From the NCBI RefSeq assembly GCF_026151205.1, contig NC_087078.1, positions 60,001-124,000 of the forward strand: a DNA stretch of 64,000 nucleotides. Reading direction: 5' to 3'. The notes below the pieces were generated by a model. That model saw nothing but the letters and a program-made list of their open reading frames with translations, had not been told where the DNA came from and did no database searches. This document shows positions 54,546-64,000 of this stretch, one piece after another. Source of the stretch: Bolinopsis microptera. Taxonomy: Eukaryota; Ctenophora; Tentaculata; Lobata; Bolinopsidae. Numbering within the stretch: the stretch's first letter is position 1; each line of letters opens with the position of its first letter. The translations under genes were made by a program, and so were the position numbers.

Positions 54546-57500
54546 GTAAGTTTAGGAGTAAGTTTAGTAGTAAGTTTAGTAGTAAGTTTAGGAGTAAGTT
54601 TAGTAGTAAGTTTAGTATGTTAAGTAGTAAGTTTAGTAGTAAGTTTAGTAAGTTAAGTAGTAAGTTTAGTAGTAAGTTAAGTAGTAAGTTTAGTAGTAAG
54701 TTTAGTAGTAAGTTTAATAGTAAGTTTAGTAAGTTAAGTAGTAAGTTTAGTAGTAAGTTTAATAGTAAGTTGAGTAAGTTAAGTAGTAAGTTAAGTAGTA
54801 AGTTTAGTAGTAAGTTTAGTAGTAAGTTTAATAGTAAGTTTAGTAAGTTAAGTAGTAAGTTTAGGAGTAAGTTTAGTAGTAAGTTTAGTAAGTTAAGTAG
54901 TAAGTTTAGTAGTAAGTTTAGTAAGTTTAGTAGTAAGTTTAGTAGTAAGTTTAGTAGTAAGTTTAGTAAGTTAAGTAGTAAGTTTAGTAGTAAGTTTAGT
55001 AAGTTAAGTAGTAAGTTTAGTAGTAAGTTTAGTAGTAAGTTTAGTAGTAAGTTTAGGAGTAAGTTTAGTAGTAAGTTTAGTAGTAAGTTTAGTAGTAAGT
55101 TTAGTAGTAAGTTTAGTAAGTTAAGTAGTAAGTTTAGTAGTAAGTTAAGTAGTAAGTTTAGTAGTAAGTTTAGTAGTAAGTTTAGTAAGTTAAGTAGTAA
55201 GTTTAGGAGTAAGTTTAGTAGTAAGTTTAGTAAGTTAAGTAGTAAGTTTAGTAGTAAGTTTAGTAAGTTAAGTAGTAAGTTTAGTAGTAAGTTTAGTAGT
55301 AAGTTTAGTAGTAAGTTTAGGAGTAAGTTTAGTAGTAAGTTTAGTAGTAAGTTTAGTAGTAAGTTTAGTAGTAAGTTTAGTAAGTTAAGTAGTAAGTTTA
55401 GTAGTAAGTTAAGTAGTAAGTTTAGTAGTAAGTTTAGTAGTAAGTTTAATAGTAAGTTTAGTAAGTTAAGTAGTAAGTTTAGTAGTAAGTTTAATAGTAA
55501 GTTGAGTAAGTTAAGTAGTAAGTTAAGTAGTAAGTTTAGTAGTAAGTTTAGTAGTAAGTTTAATAGTAAGTTTAGTAAGTTAAGTAGTAAGTTTAGGAGT
55601 AAGTTTAGTAGTAAGTTTAGTAAGTTAAGTAGTAAGTTTAGTAGTAAGTTTAGTAAGTTTAGTAGTAAGTTTAGTAGTAAGTTTAATAGTAAGTTTAGTA
55701 AGTTAAGTAGTAAGTTTAGTAGTAAGTTTAGTAGTAAGTTTAGTAAGTTAAGTAAGTTAAGTAGTAAGTTTAGTAGTAAGTTTAGTAGTAAGTTTAATAG
55801 TAAGTTTAGTAAGTTAAGTAGTAAGTTTAGGAGTAAGTTAAGTAGTAAGTTTAGTAAGTTAAGTAGTAAGTTAAGTAGTAAGTTTAGTAGTAAGTTTAAT
55901 AGTAAGTTTAGTAAGTTAAGTAGTAAGTTTAGTAGTAAGTTTAGTAGTAAGTTTAGGAGTAAGTTTAATGGTAAGTTTAGTAAGTTTAGGAGTAAGTTTA
56001 ATAGTAAGTTTAGTAAGTTAAGTAGTAAGTTTAGGAGTAAGTTTAATAGTAAGTTTAGTAAGTTAAGTAGTAAGTTTAGTAGTAAGTTTAGTAGTAAGTT
56101 TAGTAGTAAGTTTAGGAGTAAGTTTAATGGTAAGTTTAGTAAGTTTAGTAGTAAGTTTAGTAGTAAGTTTAGTAAGTTTAGTAAGTTAAGTAGTAAGTTT
56201 AGTAGTAAGTTTAGTAGTAAGTTTAGTAAGTTAAGTAGTAAGTTTAGTAGTAAGTTTAGTAAGTTAAGTAGTAAGTTTAGGAGTAAGTTTAGTAAGTTTA
56301 GTAAGTTTAGTAAGTTTAGTAAGTTTAGGAGTAAGTTTAGGAGTAAGTTTAGTAGTAAGTTTAATAGTAAGTTGAGTAAGTTTAGTAGTAAGTTTAGTAG
56401 TAAGTTGAGTAAGTTAAGTAGTAAGTTTAGTAGTAAGTTTAGGAGTAAGTTTAGTAGTAAGTTTAGTAGTAAGTTTAGTAAGTTAAGTAGTAAGTTTAGT
56501 AGTAAGTTTAGTAGTAAGTTTAGTAAGTTAAGTAAGTTAAGTAGTAAGTTTAGTAGTAAGTTTAGTAGTAAGTTTAATAGTAAGTTTAGTAAGTTAAGTA
56601 GTAAGTTTAGGAGTAAGTTAAGTAGTAAGTTTAGTAAGTTAAGTAGTAAGTTAAGTAGTAAGTTTAGTAGTAAGTTTAATAGTAAGTTTAGTAAGTTAAG
56701 TAGTAAGTTTAGTAGTAAGTTTAGTAGTAAGTTTAGGAGTAAGTTTAATGGTAAGTTTAGTAAGTTTAGGAGTAAGTTTAATAGTAAGTTTAGTAAGTTA
56801 AGTAGTAAGTTTAGGAGTAAGTTTAATAGTAAGTTGAGTAAGTTAAGTAGTAAGTTTAGTAGTAAGTTTAGGAGTAAGTTTAGTAGTAAGTTTAGTAGTA
56901 AGTTTAGTAAGTTAAGTAGTAAGTTTAGTAGTAAGTTTAGTAGTAAGTTTAGTAAGTTAAGTAAGTTAAGTAGTAAGTTTAGTAGTAAGTTTAGTAGTAA
57001 GTTTAATAGTAAGTTTAGTAAGTTAAGTAGTAAGTTTAGGAGTAAGTTAAGTAGTAAGTTTAGTAAGTTAAGTAGTAAGTTAAGTAGTAAGTTTAGTAGT
57101 AAGTTTAATAGTAAGTTTAGTAAGTTAAGTAGTAAGTTTAGTAGTAAGTTTAGTAGTAAGTTTAGGAGTAAGTTTAGTAGTAAGTTTAGTAAGTTAAGTA
57201 GTAAGTTAAGTAGTAAGTTTAGTAAGTTTAGTAAGTTAAGTAGTAAGTTTAGTAGTAAGTTTAGTAAGTTAAGTAGTAAGTTTAGTAGTAAGTTAAGTAG
57301 TAAGTTTAGTAAGTTAAGTAGTAAGTTTAGGAGTAAGTTTAATAGTAAGTTTAGTAAGTTAAGTAGTAAGTTTAGGAGTAAGTTTAATAGTAAGTTTAGT
57401 AAGTTAAGTAGTAAGTTTAGTAGTAAGTTTAGTAGTAAGTTTAGTAGTAAGTTTAGGAGTAAGTTTAATGGTAAGTTTAGTAAGTTTAGTAGTAAGTTTA

Positions 57501-58093
57501 GTAGTAAGTTTAGTAAGTTTAGTAAGTTAAGTAGTAAGTTTAGTAGTAAGTTTAGTAGTAAGTTTAGTAAGTTAAGTAGTAAGTTTAGTAGTAAGTTTAG
57601 TAAGTTAAGTAGTAAGTTTAGGAGTAAGTTTAGTAAGTTTAGGAGTAAGTTTAGTAAGTTTAGTAAGTTTAGTAAGTTTAGTAAGTTTAGGAGTAAGTTT
57701 AGGAGTAAGTTTAGTAGTAAGTTTAATAGTAAGTTGAGTAAGTTTAGTAGTAAGTTTAGTAGTAAGTTTAATAGTAAGTTTAGTAAGTTAAGTAGTTAGT
57801 TTAGGAGTTAGTTTAGTAGTAAGTTTAGTAAGTTTAGTAGTAAGTTTAGGAGTAAGTTTAGTAAGTTAAGTAGTAAGTTTAGTAAGTTAAGTAGTAAGTT
57901 TAGTAGTAAGTTTAATGGTAAGTTTAGTAAGTTAAGTAGTAAGTTTAGGAGTAAGTTTAGTAAGTTTAGTAAGTTAAGTAGTAAGTTTAGTAGTAAGTTT
58001 AATGGTAAGTTTAGTAAGTTAAGTAGTAAGTTTAATGGTAAGTTTAGTAAGTTTAGGAGTAAGTTTAGTAGTAAGTTTAGTAGTAAGTTTAGT
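54546..58093 (+). repeat. 3.5-kb minisatellite of splice-donor motifs (12-bp and 9-bp units)
   Basis: Units AGTAAGTTTAGT (12 bp) and AGTAAGTTA-like (9 bp) alternate in higher-order blocks of several hundred bases that recur (for example the segment near 55710-56040 reappears near 56490-56820 and 56920-57160). Nearly every unit contains GTAAGT. Changes (AGG, AAT, GGT, TTG) are substitutions and all length changes are multiples of three, so the exon 1 frame stays open to 57799. Confidence 0.96.
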
Positions 58094-58365
58094 ATGTTTC
58101 TTTATAGTTCTTAAAGTTCTCAATCAACTTTCTCGGTTGATCATTTAGAATCTCTCCAAACAATCAAGCATCCCAAGTTTGAATTGGATCAGCCCGGTCA
58201 GGCCTTGTTCAATAATATTTCTTAAAAATTGCCCACTGTTTGGTCGTTCCGTTTTTGTTTTTCATTAGATATTTAGTCAGCATCAGCATCTTAAATTTAT
58301 ATATATCTTATATTTATATTATCAATATTTATGTCGATATGAGCGGTTATTAACATTCCTTTCAG

Positions 58366-58497
58366 GCCCCAATTCTGATACCACTTTGAAAGGTGGTGCT
58401 GGACCTCGTGAGATCGTTGCTAAGTCTGATCCAAAGGTTATGGAGAGTTTGAAGGAGCATACCAAGAATCAGAAGCAGCTTGCGGGAAATATTGACG
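58366..58497 (+). CDS. Membrane/coiled-coil gene, exon 2
   Basis: 132 bp between TTCCTTTCAG and G|GTAAAA. Entered in phase 1 from exon 1 (A plus GC gives Ser), it reads PNSDTTLKGGAGPREIVAKS, DPKVMESLKEHTKNQKQLAG, NID and leaves in phase 1. Hydrophilic, helix-prone; no domain recognised. It follows the membrane segment directly. Confidence 0.62.
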
Positions 58498-58896
58498 GTA
58501 AAAAATCCCATAAATTACACCTTTATTCGAATCTATACTAATAATCTTAAGATTATTAGATCACTTTGATCTCTAAGTGCGTTTAAATGGAAGCATTTCA
58601 CACGTTCAGAATTTGCAATAATCATGTGACATAAATTTCATTAAATTGGAAAGCATGGAATCAGCATGATTAAATAGTTAAATCATGGTGATATCTTTGA
58701 AAGTAATGCTCAGCCCAATTCTCATAAGTTCTACACTCTACAGCTGCACATGCATTTATTACAATATTAAAAAAAAGTATTTTACTTTGAAAAAGTGTCA
58801 GTCTTATTTATAACAGACTTTATCGGAAACTTAAAAATCATGCATTTATATAAATATTACTCATTATTAATAACTAAACGATAATTTTGATTGCAG

Positions 58897-59072
58897 ATGT
58901 GACGATCAAGCTAGTGGAACTGGCATCCGAGATACAAGATATAAAATCAGAGAACAAATCCTACAAAGAGGAACTGAAATCCACCCAAAACAAACTAACA
59001 GGATCTCTGGAGAAAACAATAACTTTGGAGCGAGACGTTAGAGACCTAAAGAGTGAGCTGGACAAACAAACT
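58897..59072 (+). CDS. Membrane/coiled-coil gene, exon 3: coiled coil
   Basis: After TTTTGATTGCAG. In phase with exon 2 (G plus AT gives Asp), it encodes VTIKLVELASEIQDIKSENK, SYKEELKSTQNKLTGSLEKT and ITLERDVRDLKSELDKQT, with hydrophobic residues at heptad spacing over about 55 residues. The donor is inferred as ACT|GTGCGT (phase 0), which is acceptable but not strong; otherwise the frame meets TAG at 59106-59108, which would end the protein here. Confidence 0.62.
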
Positions 59073-59898
59073 GTGCGTAACTTTAGTAACTATAGTAACC
59101 ATATATAGTAACCATAGTAACATTAGTAACCATATATAATTGGGAACCCTATTTACTGTTATAAACTGTTTTGTACTTACCCCAATCGTAGTGACACTCT
59201 AAGGGGGGAGGGGGGCAAAAGTGTAGTTTAAAATAGTGAAAAAAGTGTACCCCAGTGGGTTTATACCCTTGCCCTAACCCTAATCCAAATGATGGGGTAA
59301 TGATGGGTGGTGCTGCAAGTTTTTATGCGCCGATTCTGAAATTTGATTGATCAAAGCTGCTTGCTGATAGGTTTATTGGGGTCACGTGACTACGACAACG
59401 TGCACCTATAATAAGTAGAAATATGAGGTTAATGTTTGTACTTGGCTAGAGTGACTTTGTTGAGTTTCCGAGAAACTCCGCTCTCAAGAGTGGGCGTGTT
59501 TTTAAACATGCAATATCAGAATCACGACTTGCTAAAGCAAGGTTACTCTAAAATACGCAGAAAAATGGAAAATAAATGGTTTGACCTGAATATTTAAAAA
59601 CCGCAATAATATTGTGCCAGGTGGACCGTTACTACACAAAAAACACCTATTATTCTTCCGTTATTCGTCCCAATGTCCCTCACTGACGTCAGAGTGACTC
59701 TTTGGTCCATGTTACTTTAGTAACCATAGTTACTATGTCTAGACAGGACCAACTGCAGTAGAAGTTATCCTTGTTCCACTGCCACTCTATCAATGGTAGT
59801 TTACCTTTCATACCTTTGTTACCATGGTTACTATGCACTACCTTTGTTACCATGGTTACTATGCACTACCTTTGATCTGCTTCTTCGAAACTCGACAG
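59073..59898 (+). other. Probable intron 3; short repeats, no exon
   Basis: Begins with AGTAACCATA-type repeats (59084-59140). It contains a CACGTG E-box (59390) next to TTATTGGGG, a telomere-like CCCTAACCCTAA by chance, and a 29-bp duplication with the TTACCATGGTTACTATG palindrome at 59816-59872. Confidence 0.45.
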
Positions 59899-59979
59899 GC
59901 CACCAGAGTTGCTGTCTACTCCAGAGAGCAGATGCCTCGATCGTTACGGCCAGTCCAGCAAGAATTGGAGTTCGGTGAT
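59899..59979 (+). CDS. Membrane/coiled-coil gene, exon 4 (candidate)
   Basis: 81 bp between CTTCTTCGAAACTCGACAG and GAT|GTAAGC. Read in phase 0 it has no stop: ATRVAVYSREQMPRSLRPVQ then QELEFGD. The other phases contain stops. The next exon would lie beyond the window, so the 44-bp satellite sits in intron 4. Confidence 0.45.
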
Positions 59980-60069
59980 GTAAGCCCGGATTGAGGCAGT
60001 TTATCCGGCAGAGGGAAAGCATGAACGCCGTCAAATGATGCTTGAAGCTAGTTTAGCGTATTATTTTCG

Positions 60070-63000
60070 AAACATTACAAGTTATCTTATGGTAGTCGAA
60101 CTTGTTGTCTTCTAAAGCATTACAAGTTAACTTATGGTAGTCGAACTGTTATCTTCTAAACATTACAAGTTAACTTATGGTAGTCGAAACTTGTTATCTT
60201 CTAAACATTACAGTTAACTTATGGTAGTCGAACTTGTTATCTTCTAAACATTACAAGTTAACTTATTGTAGTCGAACTTTTTATCTTCTAAAGATTACAA
60301 GTTAACTTATGGTAGTCGAACTTGTTATCTTCTAAACATTACAAGTTAACATACGGTAGTCGAACTTGTTATCTTCTAAACATTACAAGTTAACTTATGG
60401 TAGTCGAACTTGTTATCTTCTAAACATTACAAGTTAACATACGGTAGTCGAACTTGTTATCTTCTAAACCATTACAAGTTAACTTATGGTAGTCGAACTT
60501 GTTATCTTCTAAACATTACAAGTTAACTTATGGTAGTCGAACTTGTTGTCTTCTAAACATTACAAGTTAACTTATGGTAGTCGAACTTGTTATCTTCTAA
60601 ACATTACAAGTTAACTTATTGTAGTCGAACTTTTTATCTTCTAAAGATTACAAGTTAACTTATGGTAGTCGAACTTGTTATCTTCTAAACATTACAAGTT
60701 AACATACGGTAGTCGAACTTGTTATCTTCTAAACATTACAAGTTAACTTATGGTAGTCGAACTTGTTGTCTTCTAAACATTACAAGTTAACTTATGGTAG
60801 TCGAACTTGTTATCTTCTAAACATTACAAGTTAACTTATGGTAGTCGAACTTGTATCTTCTAACATTACAAGTTAACTTATGGTAGTCGAACTTGTTATC
60901 TTCTAAACATTACAAGTTAACTTATGGTAGTCGAACTTGATATCTTCTAAACATTACAAGTTAACTTATGGTAGTCGAACTTGTTATCTTCTAAACATTA
61001 CAAGTTAACTTATGGTAGTCGAACTTGTTATCTTCTAAACATTACAAGTTAACTTATGGTAGTCGAACTTGTTATCTTCTAAACATTACAAGTTAACTTA
61101 TGGTAGTCGAACTTGTTATCTTCTAAACATTACAAGTTAACTTATGGTAGTCGAACTTGTTATCTTCTAAACATTACAAGTTAACTTATGGTAGTCGAAC
61201 TTGATATCTTCTAAACATTACAAGTTAACATACGGTAGTCGAACTTGTTATCTTCTAAACATTACAAGTTAACTTATGGTAGTCGAACTTGTTATCTTCT
61301 AAACATTACAAGTTAACATACGGTAGTCGAACTTGTTATCTTCTAAACATTACAAGTTAACTTATGGTAGTCGAACTTGTTATCTTCTAAACATTACAAG
61401 TTAACTTATTGTAGTCGAACTTTTTATCTTCTAAAGATTACAAGTTAACTTATGGTAGTCGAACTTGTTATCTTCTAAACATTACAAGTTAACATACGGT
61501 AGTCGAACTTGTTATCTTCTAAACATTACAAGTTAACTTATGGTAGTCGAACTTGTTGTCTTCTAAACATTACAAGTTAACTTATGGTAGTCGAACTTGT
61601 TATCTTCTAAACATTACAAGTTAACTTATGGTAGTCGAACTTGTTATCTTCTAAACATTACAAGTTAACTTATGGTAGTCGAACTTGTTATCTTCTAAAC
61701 ATTACAAGTTAACTTATGGTAGTCGAACTTGATATCTTCTAAACATTACAAGTTAACTTATGGTAGTCGAACTTGTTATCTTCTAAACATTACAAGTTAA
61801 CTTATGGTAGTCGAACTTGTTATCTTCTAAACATTACAAGTTAACTTATGGTAGTCGAACTTGTTATCTTCTAAACATTACAAGTTAACTTATGGTAGTC
61901 GAACTTGTTATCTTCTAAACATTACAAGTTAACTTATGGTAGTCGAACTTGTTATCTTCTAAACATTACAAGTTAACTTATTGTAGTCGAACTTGTTATC
62001 TTCTAAACATTACAAGTTAACTTATGGTAGTCGAACTTGATATCTTCTAAACATTACAAGTTAACTTATTGTAGTCGAACTTGTTATCTTCTAAACATTA
62101 CAAGTTAACTTATGGTAGTCGAACTTGTTATCTTCTAAACATTACAAGTTAACTTATTGTAGTCGAACTTGTTATCTTCTAAACATTACAAGTTAACTTA
62201 TGGTAGTCGAACTTGTTTATCTTCTAAACATTACAAGTTAACTTATTGTAGTCGAACTTGTTATCTTCTAAACATTACAAGTTAACTTATGGTAGTCGAA
62301 CTTGTTATCTTCTAAACATTACAAGTTAACTTATGGTAGTCGAACTTGTTATCTTCTAAACATTACAAGTTAACTTATGGTAGTCGAACTTGTTATCTTC
62401 TAAACATTACAAGTTAACTTATGGTAGTCGAACTTGTTATCTTCTAAACATTACAAGTTAACTTATGGTAGTCGAACTTGTTATCTTCTTAACATTACAA
62501 GTTAACTTATGGTAGTCGAACTTGATATCTTCTAAACATTACAAGTTAACTTATTGTAGTCGAACTTGTTATCTTCTAAACATTACAAGTTAACTTATGG
62601 TAGTCGAACTTGTTATCTTCTAAACATTACAAGTTAACTTATTGTAGTCGAACTTGTTATCTTCTAAACATTACAAGTTAACTTATGGTAGTCGAACTTG
62701 TTATCTTCTAAACATTACAAGTTAACTTATGGTAGTCGAACTTGTTATCTTCTAAACATTACAAGTTAACTTATGGTAGTCGAACTTGTTATCTTCTAAA
62801 CATTACAAGTTAACTTATGGTAGTCGAACTTGTTATCTTCTAAACATTACAAGTTAACTTATTGTAGTCGAACTTGTTATCTTCTAAACATTACAAGTTA
62901 ACTTATGGTAGTCGAACTTGTTATCTTCTAAACATTACAAGTTAACTTATTGTAGTCGAACTTGTTATCTTCTAAACATTACAAGTTAACTTATGGTAGT

Positions 63001-64000
63001 CGAACTTGATATCTTCTAAACATTACAAGTTAACTTATGGTAGTCGAACTTGTTATCTTCTAAACATTACAAGTTAACTTATGGTAGTCGAACTTGTTAT
63101 CTTCTAAACATTACAAGTTAACTTATGGTAGTCGAACTTGTTATCTTCTAAACATTACAAGTTAACTTATGGTAGTCGAACTTGTTATCTTCTAAACATT
63201 ACAAGTTAACTTATGGTAGTCGAACTTGTTATCTTCTAAACATTACAAGTTAACTTATGGTAGTCGAACTTGTTATCTTCTAAACATTACAAGTTAACTT
63301 ATGGTAGTCGAACTTGTTATCTTCTAAACATTACAAGTTAACTTATGGTAGTCGAACTTGTTATCTTCTAAACATTACAAGTTAACTTATGGTAGTCGAA
63401 CTTGTTATCTTCTAAACATTACAAGTTAACTTATGGTAGTCGAACTTGTTATCTTCTAAACATTACAAGTTAACTTATGGTAGTCGAACTTGTTATCTTC
63501 TAAACATTACAAGTTAACTTATGGTAGTCGAACTTGTTATCTTCTAAACATTACAAGTTAACTTATGGTAGTCGAACTTGTTATCTTCTAAACATTACAA
63601 GTTAACTTATGGTAGTCGAACTTGTTATCTTCTAAACATTACAAGTTAACTTATGGTAGTCGAACTTGTTATCTTCTAAACATTACAAGTTAACTTATGG
63701 TAGTCGAACTTGTTATCTTCTAAACATTACAAGTTAACTTATGGTAGTCGAACTTGTTATCTTCTAAACATTACAAGTTAACTTATGGTAGTCGAACTTG
63801 TTATCTTCTAAACATTACAAGTTAACTTATGGTAGTCGAACTTGTTATCTTCTAAACATTACAAGTTAACTTATGGTAGTCGAACTTGTTATCTTCTAAA
63901 CATTACAAGTTAACTTATGGTAGTCGAACTTGTTATCTTCTAAACATTACAAGTTAACTTATGGTAGTCGAACTTGTTATCTTCTAAACATTACAAGTTA
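60070..64000 (+). repeat. 44-bp satellite, about 89 copies, continuing beyond the window
   Basis: Unit AACATTACAAGTTAACTTAT plus GGTAGTCGAACTTGTTATCT plus TCTA. The first 1.5 kb holds many variants (CATACGG, TTTTTATC, GTTGTC, one- or two-base indels) that recur in blocks; the last kilobase (63020 on) is almost invariant. No coding frame. Confidence 0.97.

Noticed and set aside
59270-59285. Telomere-like CCCTAACCCTAA
   Set aside because: Only two units inside an intron; chance occurrence is likely.
60070-64000. CRISPR-like regular repeats
   Set aside because: The whole unit repeats without unique spacers; it is a eukaryotic satellite.

Overview
This window reads as nuclear DNA of a repeat-rich invertebrate animal, probably marine. 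The grounds are intron-split coding exons with GT/AG sites, at least six different non-LTR retrotransposons (several carrying a PHD-like finger in front of an APE endonuclease), a Helitron-type helicase relic, TIR/MITE elements and an extreme load of satellites. I cannot name the phylum. No bacterial operon, CRISPR array, tRNA or rRNA was recognised. By my rough addition, a little over a third of the 64 kb is tandem repeat.

Layout. 0.3-5.8 kb: a probable minus-strand host gene. Its short first coding exon (5732-5790) and Ser/Pro-rich second exon (342-1029) are separated by an intron holding a 1.9-kb array of a 14-bp satellite. 5.8-7.5 kb: an 8-bp and an 11-bp satellite. 7.66-8.68 kb: a TIR transposon. 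10.6-14.2 kb: two broken minus-strand LINEs lying between copies of a dispersed element (here called P) that contains an exon-like core with splice sites. 14.75-26.4 kb: a ~200-bp tandem repeat, then a 548-bp tandem repeat built around the same exon-like core. That array is interrupted by an ORF1-only half-LINE (18.84-20.15 kb) and by a near-complete LINE (21.19-25.77 kb), which itself carries a foldback insertion. The array ends in a pentanucleotide satellite that grew from a seed inside the 548-bp unit. 26.6-31.4 kb: a MITE, inverted blocks of the 11-bp satellite around a 1-kb tetranucleotide array, and a truncated LINE. 31.4-32.5 kb: Helitron helicase and LINE relics. 33.6-38.4 kb: a LINE bracketed by two arrays of one 9-bp satellite. 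39.8-47.1 kb: seven further minisatellites, a small TIR element with an 8-bp target duplication, and a possible membrane-protein exon.

47.6-52.5 kb (minus): an apparently intact two-ORF LINE. ORF2 has no usable start codon and is joined to ORF1 by an A AAA AAC slippery heptamer in the correct frame, a textbook -1 frameshift arrangement. 54.4-60.0 kb (plus): four phase-compatible exons of a single-pass membrane/coiled-coil protein. Its first visible intron opens directly into a 3.5-kb minisatellite made of repeated GTAAGT donor motifs. 60.07 kb to the end: a 44-bp satellite in the next intron.

How it fits together: only two host genes are supported. The rest is an interplay of LINEs, non-autonomous elements and satellites, in which several arrays start at, or grew out of, exon/splice-site sequence.
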